From Natronomonas marina (GTDB taxonomy: Archaea > Halobacteriota > Halobacteria > Halobacteriales > Haloarculaceae), in assembly GCF_024298905.1 (NCBI RefSeq), contig NZ_CP101154.1, positions 3,250,932 to 3,314,931 on the forward strand: a stretch of DNA of 64,000 bases, read 5' to 3'. The translations under genes and the position numbers were made by a program. Every line of letters begins with the position of its first letter. The first letter of the stretch is position 1. Shown here piece by piece: positions 1 through 7,808 of the stretch. Below the pieces are notes generated by a model. It did no database searches and was not told where the DNA came from. It worked only from the letters and a program-made list of their open reading frames with translations.

Positions 1-3
1 TAG

Positions 4-240
4 CTATTTTTGAGTTTCATCTGCAGTCGACGACTCTGCGGAGTTTTCAACTGTCTTTTGAGAGCTTTCAATTATTGGGAAGTAATCGAAGCCGAGGTAC
101 AGAAGGGCACCCAGTACTATCAGGCGTAAGAGACCTCCGTTACCGGATGGGTGGAGAATGAAACCGGTGAGCGCGATGGCTGCGACAAGGATAGCTGTAC
201 ACCGGCGAACCGTTTGCCGGAGGAGAGCAGGGTTATCCAT
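4..240 (-). CDS. Small two-helix membrane protein, unknown function
   Basis: A 78-residue protein starting at an ATG. Two hydrophobic segments (about residues 16-31 and 37-54) predict a two-pass membrane protein, followed by a Ser/Glu/Thr-rich polar tail. I do not recognise the family. It is divergent from the histidine kinase at 593 and its 3' end lies at the window edge, so its operon partners are not visible. Codon use is more relaxed than in neighbouring housekeeping genes. It could be a spurious frame, but the membrane-like segments followed by a charged tail favour a real gene. Confidence 0.55.
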   Translation of the reverse strand: MDNPALLRQTVRRCTAILVAAIALTGFILHPSGNGGLLRLIVLGALLYLGFDYFPIIESSQKTVENSAESSTADETQK

Positions 241-592
241 ACGGTAGAGCGTCTAAACGGATGGCTGTAAAAACCTATCGTTGCAGAGGCTGTACTTCAA
301 GAACGGCAGGTCCAGACCGCCACTGCTGTATTCATCCTCTACAAATACCGATAGCTATAACCCCCTGTACTGGCCGATTCACTTCTTTGCTTCTCTCGCC
401 AAGAACAATGCTGCATTCGCGCTCTGTATTCAGCAGGGCCCGTGATACTTACTCAGAGTCTGTCAGATCCCGATTGCTGAATATAGAGGGTATACTCAGA
501 GTCGGTTCGGGGCAACCGGTCTGGATACGTTGCTCGACTCACGGGCCGATACTTCAATAACACTCACAGCAGTATGCCCACATGACTGACTG
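241..592. other. Intergenic region upstream of the histidine kinase
   Basis: About 350 bases with no convincing gene. A 99-codon frame at 261-560 (+) is Arg/Cys/Ser-rich and resembles no family. The sequence ACTCAGAGTC occurs twice, near 450 and near 495, about 45 bases apart. TATTCAGCAG near 429 recurs in the palindrome at 2361. The region presumably carries the divergent promoters of the small membrane protein and the kinase. Confidence 0.4.
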
Positions 593-2290
593 ATGGTTGG
601 ACAGTGGACTCTCTTTTTTATCCCGCTCTTTGGGGGTGCAGGGATTCTGTTCGGTCTGGCTGTCCTTGCGTTCAATAACCGTGACACACGCGGCGCGACG
701 CCGCTGGGAGGATACCTCGTCACGACGGGCCTGTACAACGTTTTCTACGCGCTGCAACTGTGGGACACGACGCCCGGAGGAAGCCTCTTGTGGGCGCAAT
801 TGCAGCTGCCAATGTGGAGTTCGGCTGCCGTTTTTGGACTCCTCTTCGCGATCGAGTACACGAACCGAGAAACATGGCTCAGTCCCGCCCGCGTTGCCGC
901 GCTCTTCATGCCCCCTGCCATAGCGACCGTTCTCTTTGTGCTGCAGCCGGAGCTGTTCTTTGCGAACGTACGGATGCGTGAGGAGCTCTCACTGGTGATT
1001 ATGGCCGCCGACAAACGGACCGGCTGGTGGCTCATTCTCGCATACGGATACGGGGTCGTACTACTCGGAACGGCACTCATCAGTCTTCGATTCCTCCGCT
1101 CGATTCGCGTCGGGCAGTTTCGCGGCCAAGCACTGTTACTCGTCGTCGGCTACACGGCCACCATCGGAAGCAACGCCCTCCAGAACAGTTTCGGGTTTCA
1201 GGTGTCATTCGCGTCGCTCGGCTTCGCCGTGACCGGAATCATCGTTTACGTCGCGGTGTTCAGGTTCGGACTGTTCACCTCAGTGCCCGTCGCCAGACGG
1301 ACCATCCTGGAAACCATGGCAGATGGGTTTCTCGTGGTCGATCAGGAGGGCCAGATCATCGACGCAAACCAGCAGGCCCGGGAGATATTCGGCGGTGAAC
1401 CAGTTATCGATAAGCCAGTCGAGGCGGTCTATCCAGCGTACGAAGGTGAGATTCGAGGTCAACAAAACGGCCACGCAAGGCGCGAATACCAGCGCCACAT
1501 TGGCGACCGGGACAGAGTCTTCGACGTCCAGATCTCTCCAGTGGCTGGCATTGGAGGCGGGGTCGATGCGCACGTCGTCCGTTTCAGCGACATCACCGAG
1601 CGCAAAGAGCGTGAGCGGGAACTGGAAGCGACGAAGCGCGATCTCGAACGGTCGAACGAGAAACTCGACCGGTTTGCCAGTATGGTGAGCCACGATCTGC
1701 GGAACCCACTGACCGTGATCAAGGGTCGGGCGGAACTCCTTCGAGGACAGGCCCCTGCGGACGACGTCGAGCCCATCGAGAAGAGCGCCGAACGGATGGA
1801 GACGATGATCGAGGACCTGCTGACGCTGTCACGAGCGGGCGAAAGCGTCGCGGAGGCCGAACCCGTTTTGCTGGCGGGGGTCGTCGAAGACAGCTGGGCG
1901 GCCGTCAGTAGTGACGACGTCGAACTCGACGTCGATGTTCCGGATGACGTGGAAGTTGAGGCCGACGTTGACCGTCTTCGACACGTTTTCGAGAACCTCT
2001 TTCGGAACGCCGGCGAACACAACGACCGACCAGTCAGGATTCGTGTCGGCACGCTCTCAGATGAGATGGGGTCGATAACGGGTTTTTTCGTCGCGGACGA
2101 CGGGACCGGTATTCCGGAATCGGACCGCGATGCGGTGTTCGAGCACGGCTATACCACGAACGAGGATGGAACAGGGTTCGGCCTTTCAATTGTCGAGGAA
2201 ATCGTTGCGGCCCACGGGTGGACGATCTCAGTCACTGAGAGTGACACAGGCGGTGCTCGGTTTGAACTTCACACGACTGGCCAGCGTTGA
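593..2290 (+). CDS. 7TM-PAS sensor histidine kinase
   Basis: A 565-residue membrane sensor kinase. Residues 1-220 hold about seven hydrophobic helices (histidine kinase N-terminal 7TM type). A PAS domain follows at about 228-335, beginning TILETMADGFLVVDQEG and ending in FSDITERKERE. The dimerisation/phosphoacceptor domain has MVSHDLRNPL, with the phosphorylated His at 367. The HATPase domain at about 455-560 has an N box (FENLFRNAGEHND), G1 box (DDGTGIPE) and G2 box (GTGFGLSIVEEI). All catalytic elements are intact. No receiver gene is adjacent, so it is an orphan here; the ligand is unknown. It is a paralogue of the kinase at 45832, with the phosphoacceptor His at almost the same position. 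Confidence 0.95.
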   Translation: MVGQWTLFFIPLFGGAGILFGLAVLAFNNRDTRGATPLGGYLVTTGLYNVFYALQLWDTTPGGSLLWAQLQLPMWSSAAVFGLLFAIEYTNRETWLSPARVAALFMPPAIATVLFVLQPELFFANVRMREELSLVIMAADKRTGWWLILAYGYGVVLLGTALISLRFLRSIRVGQFRGQALLLVVGYTATIGSNALQNSFGFQVSFASLGFAVTGIIVYVAVFRFGLFTSVPVARRTILETMADGFLVVDQEGQIIDANQQAREIFGGEPVIDKPVEAVYPAYEGEIRGQQNGHARREYQRHIGDRDRVFDVQISPVAGIGGGVDAHVVRFSDITERKERERELEATKRDLERSNEKLDRFASMVSHDLRNPLTVIKGRAELLRGQAPADDVEPIEKSAERMETMIEDLLTLSRAGESVAEAEPVLLAGVVEDSWAAVSSDDVELDVDVPDDVEVEADVDRLRHVFENLFRNAGEHNDRPVRIRVGTLSDEMGSITGFFVADDGTGIPESDRDAVFEHGYTTNEDGTGFGLSIVEEIVAAHGWTISVTESDTGGARFELHTTGQR

Positions 2291-2360
2291 ATATAGATTC
2301 TCCGCCACCATCGTTTTGTCACTTTAACGTCGGGATTCCGTGAGAGATACGCGCTTTCTA

Positions 2361-2378
2361 TTCAGCAGGACTGCTGAA
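2361..2378. promoter_or_regulatory. 18-bp palindrome downstream of the kinase
   Basis: TTCAGCAG-GA-CTGCTGAA is a perfect inverted repeat with 8-bp arms, 71 bases after the kinase stop codon. It could be a protein-binding site or part of a transcript-end hairpin; there is no T-run right after it. Half of it (TTCAGCAG) also occurs near 430 upstream of the kinase. Confidence 0.3.
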
Positions 2379-2480
2379 ACCTATCACCAAGTGAGGGTTT
2401 CAACAAGGCCGATTCATCGTATTTACTAGGCAGTAGTGAGACTAATGGTCTCAATGCATACGGCCGACACAATTTGACAT

Positions 2481-2975
2481 CCTCCTCCGCGTGAACGCGG
2501 AGGAATCCCGAGCGGTGGGAGTTTCAGGTTTGCAACCACGGACGCCGCCACTTTACGGGAGCCCGTCTAACCCAGTCGTCGTGGTCGGTGGCTGTCTAGC
2601 CGTGCCAAGCGGCTGTTACTCCTATCCTCAGCGCCAGTGGCTCCCATCTGTTGTTTTTGCCAGCAGGGAGTCACTGACACGTCGATGGAGTCGGAGTTAT
2701 CGTTGAGCTTGCTCAGGCCGACGGGCACACGGCGAACCCTTCTAGGATTCGTGTTCACCGCGTCGGCGTTTCGGATACTCTCTCATTGAGTGGCGGGCTG
2801 GCCGCCTCCGAAGGCCGTTCGGAATCCGCTCCGTTCCGACCTGACCTTACTACCGTATAGTGGTTCCCGGTACTTCAAAGAGCGGATTGGAAACTCGAAC
2901 CGGGGCGTCGGACGTGGTTTGATTCCGAGTTGTCGGATTCATCCTGCGGCTAAAGCCGCAGGTATTCTCCTTGGT
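2481..2975 (-). mobile_element. Decayed IS200/IS605-type derivative (MITE/PATE-like)
   Basis: A roughly 500-base stretch bounded by hairpins (CCTCCTCCGCGTGAACGCGG near 2481, CCTGCGGCTAAAGCCGCAGG near 2943) of the kind that bound haloarchaeal IS605 elements. The minus strand between about 2700 and 2490 encodes a broken TnpB C-terminus. Pieces such as SVTP and EDRSN-RLA align with SDLNAAENMRATVTP and QDRSNGCLA of the TnpB at 19996-21264, and the string GTTACTCCTATCCT is shared at DNA level. No intact transposase remains, so this is a non-autonomous remnant. Exact ends were judged by eye. Confidence 0.65.
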
Positions 2976-3079
2976 TTCGTATAATATATCATATAGCCAT
3001 CATTTCACACTTCCCTCCCTCTACAATCAGTGGTGGGACAGGCATAACCGGCCTGCGCCCCTCACACTAGAGAGTTACC

Positions 3080-4285
3080 ATGGATATTTCCGAAATCCTC
3101 TCACCGAAATTCACCGAGTTCGACATCGGAACCCCGCTCTCGAAGGTCTCTGGGGCATTCGAGAATCAGGAACTCGATGCTGTCGTCGTCACGGACGGCG
3201 ACGAGTATCGCGGCGTCGTCAGTCGCCGACAGCTGGCGTCCTCGTCCAACCAACCGTCTGCGAAAGTCGGTTCACAGGTACAGCACGTCCCGACGGTTGA
3301 CCGCACCGAGGACGTCCGCGAGGTCGCGCGACTCATGATCGGGAGCGACGCCAAGACGCTCCCCGTGCTCAATGATGGCCGTGTCGTCGGTGTCGTGACC
3401 GGCGATGCCGTCCTCGAAGCTGTGCGTCCGTTTCTCGACGCAGCGACCGTTGATGACGCCTACACGACAGAGCTGATCAGTGCGACCCCTGAAACAACCA
3501 TCGGGAAAGCGCTCAATCTGTTTCGGGAAGCCGGAATTGCCCATCTCCCGGTCGTCGACGAGGACGACCTCGTGGGGATGGTGAGCCTGTACGACGTTAT
3601 CGAGTTCACGACGCGGGGCGGCAGCAAGAGCCAGGGCGGGTCGTCGAATGGCTTTGGTAGCCGTGGTGGGGGGCAGAACCGTGGTGGGTTCGGCGCGCGC
3701 GAGGGCGATGCCGACCGGATGCTTGACCTGCCGGTACGGAACTTGATGTCCGATGCGGTCGCGACTGTCGAGCGGAGCACACCGCTCGACGAGGTTGTCG
3801 AGACGATGTTCGACCGGGAGATTTCATCGCTCGTCGTCACGGCCGATGACACCGACGAGCCGGTCGGTATCGTCACGAAAACGGACGTCATCGAGGCACT
3901 CACCTGGGAGCGCGACGACCGGAACGCCGTGCAGGTGTTCGGGCTCGACCTGCTCGAGGGGATGGACTACGACGACGTCTCGGCGTTGATCGAGAGCATG
4001 GCCTCGAAATACGGTGAGATGAGCGTGATCAAGGCCAGCATCGAACTGCAGGAGCACAAGGAACAGAGCCGGGGCGTGCCGCTGGTGCTCGCACGGATCC
4101 GGCTGGTAACCGATCGTGGCTACTTCACTGCCGATGGGGAGGGGTACGGTGCCTCCCACGCCCTTCGTCTCGCAGCGAACGCTGTCGAACGCCAACTTCT
4201 CAAGGGGAAGACCTACGGCCAGTCGAAGAAGCATCCCGACACTGACGAGCAGGAACAACTCTACGGCTGGTGGCTCGGTGGGTGA
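3080..4285 (+). CDS. Four-CBS-domain protein with ribosome hibernation-like C-terminus
   Basis: A 401-residue soluble protein. Four CBS motifs lie at roughly 1-55, 60-118, 125-178 and 215-275 (for example LPVLNDGRVVGVVTGDAVLEA, LPVVDEDDLVGMVSLYDVI and SLVVTADDTDEPVGIVTKTD). A Gly/Ser/Asn-rich linker separates the third and fourth. CBS pairs usually bind adenine nucleotides. Residues 280-390 (VFGLDLLEGMDYDDVSALIE, MSVIKASIELQEHK, ASHALRLAANAVERQL) look like the S30AE/HPF fold of ribosome hibernation factors. Archaeal CBS-HPF proteins are proposed to sense energy state and silence ribosomes; that role is inferred here. The gene stands alone. Confidence 0.88.
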   Translation: MDISEILSPKFTEFDIGTPLSKVSGAFENQELDAVVVTDGDEYRGVVSRRQLASSSNQPSAKVGSQVQHVPTVDRTEDVREVARLMIGSDAKTLPVLNDGRVVGVVTGDAVLEAVRPFLDAATVDDAYTTELISATPETTIGKALNLFREAGIAHLPVVDEDDLVGMVSLYDVIEFTTRGGSKSQGGSSNGFGSRGGGQNRGGFGAREGDADRMLDLPVRNLMSDAVATVERSTPLDEVVETMFDREISSLVVTADDTDEPVGIVTKTDVIEALTWERDDRNAVQVFGLDLLEGMDYDDVSALIESMASKYGEMSVIKASIELQEHKEQSRGVPLVLARIRLVTDRGYFTADGEGYGASHALRLAANAVERQLLKGKTYGQSKKHPDTDEQEQLYGWWLGG

Positions 4286-4314
4286 ATTACCCGTTCGGTG
4301 AACGTGCGGAGTGA

Positions 4315-4402
4315 CTACTCAATTTCTAACTGGCCATTTCCGCTGCTCTCCTCACCGGCGTTCTCGTCCCATTCGAGTTCAAACTCAACACTCAATTCAG
4401 TC
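4315..4402 (-). pseudogene. amphi-Trp domain gene, 3' fragment cut off by the IS
   Basis: Read on the minus strand this gives ELSVEFELEWDENAGEE... and a TAG stop at 4315-4317. Joining it to the 5' fragment at 5345-5552 after removing the IS and one 8-bp target copy restores one continuous amphi-Trp frame. Amphi-Trp proteins are small haloarchaeal proteins with an amphipathic, conserved-Trp strand; the expected Trp (ELEW) is in this fragment, so the disrupted gene has lost it. Confidence 0.85.
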
Positions 4403-5344
4403 GGCTCCATTGAATCGCCATAGGGAGTTGGAATCAGCGGGTCACGTACTGTTTGATGTTGTAGACGAGACACATCAGGACGATCTCACGGAACTCACGG
4501 TACCATTCACGCGCTCGGACGGCGGAGCCGTACGAGCGCTTGACCGAGGAGTTCACTGTCTCTGTCATTGAGCGCTGATTGTAGAGATCATCCTCGATTC
4601 GTGCGTTGTGCGCGTGGTCGTAGGGTGCGAAGACGCGATGTTTCACGAGCGGGCGTATTCCCATGTCTCGGAGGGTCTCACGCAATGGCTGGCTGTCGTA
4701 GCCTTTGTCCGCGGCAAGGGTCTGCAACTCGCCCGCGTATCGGCGGGCGAGTTGCGCACAGACCTCTGCGTCACTTCCTTCTCGTGTGGTCGTGCAATGC
4801 ACGTCTAAGATCGCTTGCGTCTCTGTATCGACGAGTTTCGTCGCTTCGACGACCGTCTGGACGCGGTAATCAGTACGGTCGCAGTAGTGTTTGCTCGCCG
4901 GTGACCGCTCGTAGTAGGTTGCGTCAACGGCGACGTGTGGCGACGGGTCGTGCAGCTGCGCCGAGTGGCGCAGCAGCACTCGCCAAACCTGCATCACGAT
5001 CTTATCAAGCCACTTATTCAACGTCGATGGGTCCGGGAGATCGTCGGCCTCAAGGCCGACGACCTCCAGAATTGGCGGCATCACCTCTAATCGGTCGATG
5101 ATCATCTCGTAGGTTTCGTCGAGGAAAATCCGCAGCCCATGGAGGGAAATCATCGCGTATTCCGCGAAGCTGCCGCCGCCTTCCGGGGCGGCAGCTTCGT
5201 CGGGATCGTCGCAATAACTTTTGGCCAGCGACACCATTTCCTCGGTGAAGCGGGTGGTGATGTTCATCCAAACTGCCACTCACCCGCTTCAACTCCTTTG
5301 ATTTACCGACCGATCCCGCTGCCATCTAGTGATTCAATGGAGCC
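4403..5344 (-). mobile_element. ISH1-like (IS5 family) insertion sequence, copy 1
   Basis: A 942-bp element. The left end GGCTCCATTGAATC is matched by GATTCAATGGAGCC at the right end (14-bp perfect terminal repeats, weaker match beyond). The flanks are an 8-bp direct duplication, ATTCAGTC at 4395-4402 and 5345-5352. Eight-base duplications are typical of the ISH1 subgroup of IS5. The element carries one transposase gene. A second, almost identical copy is at 12934-13872. Confidence 0.95.
4434..5279 (-). CDS. ISH1-like IS5-family transposase (copy 1)
   Basis: A 281-residue DDE transposase. It has an N-terminal helical region (ITTRFTEEMVSLAKSYCDD, then YAMISLHGLRIFLDETY), first Asp in VAVDATYYERSPASKHY, second Asp in LAADKGYDSQPLRE and the C-terminal region with catalytic Glu (RSMTETVNSSVKRSYG...REWYREFREI). 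All three acidic residues appear present and the frame is intact, so this copy may be active. It differs from copy 2 by one extra valine codon (TVVEATKLV here, TVEATKLV there). Confidence 0.95.
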   Translation of the reverse strand: MAVWMNITTRFTEEMVSLAKSYCDDPDEAAAPEGGGSFAEYAMISLHGLRIFLDETYEMIIDRLEVMPPILEVVGLEADDLPDPSTLNKWLDKIVMQVWRVLLRHSAQLHDPSPHVAVDATYYERSPASKHYCDRTDYRVQTVVEATKLVDTETQAILDVHCTTTREGSDAEVCAQLARRYAGELQTLAADKGYDSQPLRETLRDMGIRPLVKHRVFAPYDHAHNARIEDDLYNQRSMTETVNSSVKRSYGSAVRAREWYREFREIVLMCLVYNIKQYVTR

Positions 5345-5552
5345 ATTCAGTCATATTGTCAGCTGGGCCTTCGCGTTCGGCTTTGACCTCGAAGGTCGGT
5401 CGGGCAGGGGGATTCAGCGTTACAGACTCGGAGCCTGCTTTCAGGCTGATAGCGTTACCGCTGTCGAGATTGTCCGCAACTTTCCGGAGGTACGATGCAA
5501 TCTCTTCTCGACTCTGGTCGCTCTCTGATTTGAACAGGACTTCTTCAGGCAT
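5345..5552 (-). pseudogene. amphi-Trp domain gene, 5' fragment interrupted by IS copy 1
   Basis: The frame begins MPEEVLFKSESDQSREEIAS at 5552 and runs through KVADNLDSGNAISLKAG and PPARPTFEVKAERE to DNMTE, where the IS begins. This is the start of the amphi-Trp family. The frame continues exactly across the excision point into the fragment at 4315-4402, giving an intact protein of about 95 residues before insertion. An upstream ATG at 5597 is possible, but family members normally start MPEE. The disruption is probably inactivating. Confidence 0.85.
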
Positions 5553-5614
5553 ACCGGAGATATTACACAGCCTACACGCATAAATGCGCCCGCCCAACTG
5601 ACCGATGTAAACTA

Positions 5615-5665
5615 CCCCACCCTACTTCGCTCACCGCATAGGCGGTTCGCTCGTTGAGGGTGGGG
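5615..5665 (-). ncRNA. Right-end hairpin of TnpB element; candidate omega-RNA region
   Basis: Just past the tnpB stop codon, CCCCACCCT (5615-5623) pairs with AGGGTGGGG (5657-5665) around a loop that can itself fold (ACCGC / GCGGT). IS605-type right ends form such hairpins and are transcribed as the omega-RNA scaffold that guides TnpB. The guide would be the flanking sequence below about 5610. No experiment or alignment was possible, so the RNA boundaries are inferred. Confidence 0.45.
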
Positions 5666-5687
5666 CTTTGATGTGGACTCCCGGCGA

Positions 5688-6944
5688 TCAGCTGTCGGCG
5701 GGTGGCCGATAGCCGTCGCCGTTCAACATCCCACCATTTACACGCACGTCTACTGGTGCGTCTGCGCCCCCCGACGTGGGCGAGGAACGCAGGCTGTGCT
5801 TTCGTTTCCGCATGTACCGTAGCCCGACGTTTTTCGCGCCGTTGTAGTCAGCGTTGATCTCGTACCCGCATTTCAGACATTTGAACTGCTCGCCGTCGCG
5901 GTTGTCTTCGTGGGTAAACCCACAGTCGGTGTGTGAACACCGCTGGCTCGTGTGATCTGGTTCGACCTGTTCAACCGCAACACCGCTTTCTGGCGCTTTG
6001 TACTCAACGTACTCGACAAGACGGCGGAACGCCCACACATGATGCCAGTCAGCGTGTGGCAGTCGCTCCCGTATATCGGTTAAATCCTCAAAGACGATTA
6101 CGTCGCAGTTCTGGTCGTTCGCTTCGTCAACGATCTCGTTGGCGACCGTGTGGATGTACTGTTTCCGCCATGCTCGCTCTCGCTTTCCAAGCCGCAGCAA
6201 GGCGTTGTGAGCAGCTTGTGTCCCGCGTTGTTGCATCTCCACCCGACGCTTCTCGAACTCTCGACACCAGTGGTCGTACTCGTCACCACTCCAGAACGTG
6301 CCCGTACTACTGACGGCAAGGCTGTTCACGCCGAGGTCGATCCCGAGGACTGTTTGGTGCTCGGTATCGTCCGAACCCTCGATTTCAACAGCGTTACCGT
6401 CTGTGTCTACTTTCCGTGTTTTGACGTGGAAGTAGAACTCGTCGGTGGCTTGCTCGTACTGGAGTGTACTCGTCCGAAACTCGTAGTCGTCCGAAAGGAC
6501 GTACTCCTCGTATGGTGTTGGACTGTCTGCTGGCAACTCGAAGCCACACTCGATGCGTCCGTTCACTGTGGAGAGTGAGATTTTGTTCCGATAAAATGTG
6601 GCACTGCGCTTGTCGTAGACCATGCTCCACGAGGTGAACGCTGGCTTGTTCGTCCGTTTGCCTTTCTTCCAGCGGTCAACGCCGCTATCGACGGCGTGGA
6701 CAGCACGCCGAATGGCTTCCTGGACGAGGTTTGCCGTAAGGTCGGTTTCCTCGCGGAGTCGGTCGTACAACGCATCTCTGGCTGTCACGTTCGAGGTGAT
6801 GCAATTTTCGTAGTTGGTGTTGTCCCAGCAGTAGTCACTCGCCTCGTTCGCGCAGTACAGGAATTGATCGGCCGTTTCGTGGAGGTCATCGTGGTACTCA
6901 TCGGGAACAACGAGTTTGACCGGCGCGGTACGCCTGACCTCCAT
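5688..6944 (-). CDS. tnpB: TnpB RNA-guided endonuclease, IS1341 type
   Basis: A 418-residue TnpB of normal length. The RuvC triad is complete: Asp203 in LGIDLGVNSLAV, Glu286 in IVFEDLTDI, Asp366 in NADYNGAKN. A zinc ribbon lies between the last two (CSHTDCGF ... CLKCGY). The N-terminal half carries the wedge/REC-like region with KPAFTSWSMVYDKR. No TnpA gene is beside it, so it is an IS1341-type or stranded element. The protein should cut DNA guided by RNA from its right end. Upstream, 6945-7190 holds a cluster of hairpins. Confidence 0.95.
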   Translation of the reverse strand: MEVRRTAPVKLVVPDEYHDDLHETADQFLYCANEASDYCWDNTNYENCITSNVTARDALYDRLREETDLTANLVQEAIRRAVHAVDSGVDRWKKGKRTNKPAFTSWSMVYDKRSATFYRNKISLSTVNGRIECGFELPADSPTPYEEYVLSDDYEFRTSTLQYEQATDEFYFHVKTRKVDTDGNAVEIEGSDDTEHQTVLGIDLGVNSLAVSSTGTFWSGDEYDHWCREFEKRRVEMQQRGTQAAHNALLRLGKRERAWRKQYIHTVANEIVDEANDQNCDVIVFEDLTDIRERLPHADWHHVWAFRRLVEYVEYKAPESGVAVEQVEPDHTSQRCSHTDCGFTHEDNRDGEQFKCLKCGYEINADYNGAKNVGLRYMRKRKHSLRSSPTSGGADAPVDVRVNGGMLNGDGYRPPADS

Positions 6945-7034
6945 ACTTCAGATGTTGTTCCGACGGTACTTAAAATTCGGGAGTCAGACAGCCACAGTCC
7001 CGTCATTTGTGTCACGGAGTGTCGGCTTCTGCGC

Positions 7035-7158
7035 GCGGGCTCTGCCCGCTCGCACGGCCCGAGGCGCTCCGCGCCTCGCTGTCCTCCCCGGCCTACTCGC
7101 GTCGTCCTTCCGACTGGCGTCGGAAGTCCTCGCTCCTTGAGGCCGGAGGCTCCGCCTC
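7035..7158. repeat. Cluster of four hairpins between TnpB and Mut7-C remnant
   Basis: Four inverted repeats follow each other: GCGGGC-tct-GCCCGC (7035-7049), GAGGCGC-tcc-GCGCCTC (7061-7077), CTTCCGAC-tggc-GTCGGAAG (7107-7126) and an imperfect GAGGCCGGAG/CTCCGCCTC (7139-7158). The whole 6945-7190 gap has no gene. It may be a REP-like intergenic repeat or the left end of the TnpB element. Confidence 0.55.
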
Positions 7159-7190
7159 GAAACCGCTGAACGGGCGGTGCCGGCCGCCTA

Positions 7191-7440
7191 CGTCACCGAC
7201 TCGATTTTCGCCACCATCCGCTCGTAGTGGCTTCCCTTCCAGAAGACGCGTCCGCAGTCCCGACAGCGCCAGCAGTCCGTCTCGGCCGGCGCGGGGGCGT
7301 AGTCGGGGGTCGCCGCTCCGGGTGCGACCGCTTCGAACACGGCACCGCAGACCCATCGGAAGAGTTGCAGGGCGAGGTCGGGGGGGACTCCCTCGAGGAC
7401 GCCTTCGAGACGGCCGGTATCCGTCGCTCGAAAGGGACAC
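7191..7440 (-). pseudogene. Mut7-C RNase domain protein, C-terminal remnant
   Basis: The minus strand reads ATDTGRLEGVLEGVPPDLAL ... VCGAVFEAV ... TPDYAPAPAETDCWRCRDCG, RVFWKGSHYERM, ending at a stop at 7188-7190. The zinc-knuckle and W-K-G-S-H end is the signature of the Mut7-C (PIN-like RNase with zinc ribbon) family. The normal N-terminal PIN half is absent; its place is taken by the toxin-antitoxin promoter and genes. The first cysteine pair is also degraded (CGAVF where CxxC is expected). Confidence 0.7.
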
Positions 7441-7490
7441 TGACGACCAAGAGAACCGAGAGACGGGTACCGTACGCCCGAGAACTTATC

Positions 7491-7510
7491 TGTGCGACAC
7501 ACGTCGCACA
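7491..7510. promoter_or_regulatory. Operator palindrome of the toxin-antitoxin operon
   Basis: TGTGCGAC-acac-GTCGCACA is a perfect inverted repeat with 8-bp arms and a 4-bp spacer. It lies directly after a TATA-like ACTTATCT (about 7484-7490) and ends 4 bases before the antitoxin ATG. RHH antitoxins bind such palindromes and repress their own operon, so this is the likely autoregulatory operator, overlapping the transcription start. Confidence 0.7.
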
Positions 7511-7514
7511 CGAT

Positions 7515-7808
7515 ATGAGCACGGACACCGACGGCGCCGGCGACGGGGACCGGATGGAAAAGATCGACGTCCGCGTTCCGGCCGCCGTCCTCGAGGCTAT
7601 CGACGAGGAGTACGGCCGGCGCGGATACGCCTCGCGGTCGGAAGCGATCCGCGACGCCCTCCGTGACTGGTTGAATCCGTCGCCCGAACTGTCCGACGGG
7701 ATTCTCGACGACCTCGCGGAGAGCCGGGAGCAGCGGGAGCGGGGCGAGACGGTGTCGGCCGCCGAGGCCCGCGAACGGCTCGGCCTCGACGACGACGCCG
7801 AGGAATGA
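7515..7808 (+). CDS. RHH (CopG/ParD-type) antitoxin
   Basis: A 97-residue protein. Residues 13-55 (EKIDVRVPAAVLEAIDEEYG then YASRSEAIRDALRDWL) form a ribbon-helix-helix DNA-binding domain. The acidic C-terminus (GETVSAAEARERLGLDDDAEE) is the usual toxin-wrapping segment. The ATG at 7515 is chosen because the palindromic operator ends just before it; upstream in-frame codons run through the operator. The gene overlaps the toxin gene by 4 bases (ATGA), indicating translational coupling. Confidence 0.9.
   Translation: MSTDTDGAGDGDRMEKIDVRVPAAVLEAIDEEYGRRGYASRSEAIRDALRDWLNPSPELSDGILDDLAESREQRERGETVSAAEARERLGLDDDAEE

Noticed and set aside
261-560. 99-codon plus-strand frame upstream of the first kinase
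   Set aside because: No haloarchaeal codon bias or acidic composition and no recognisable motif.
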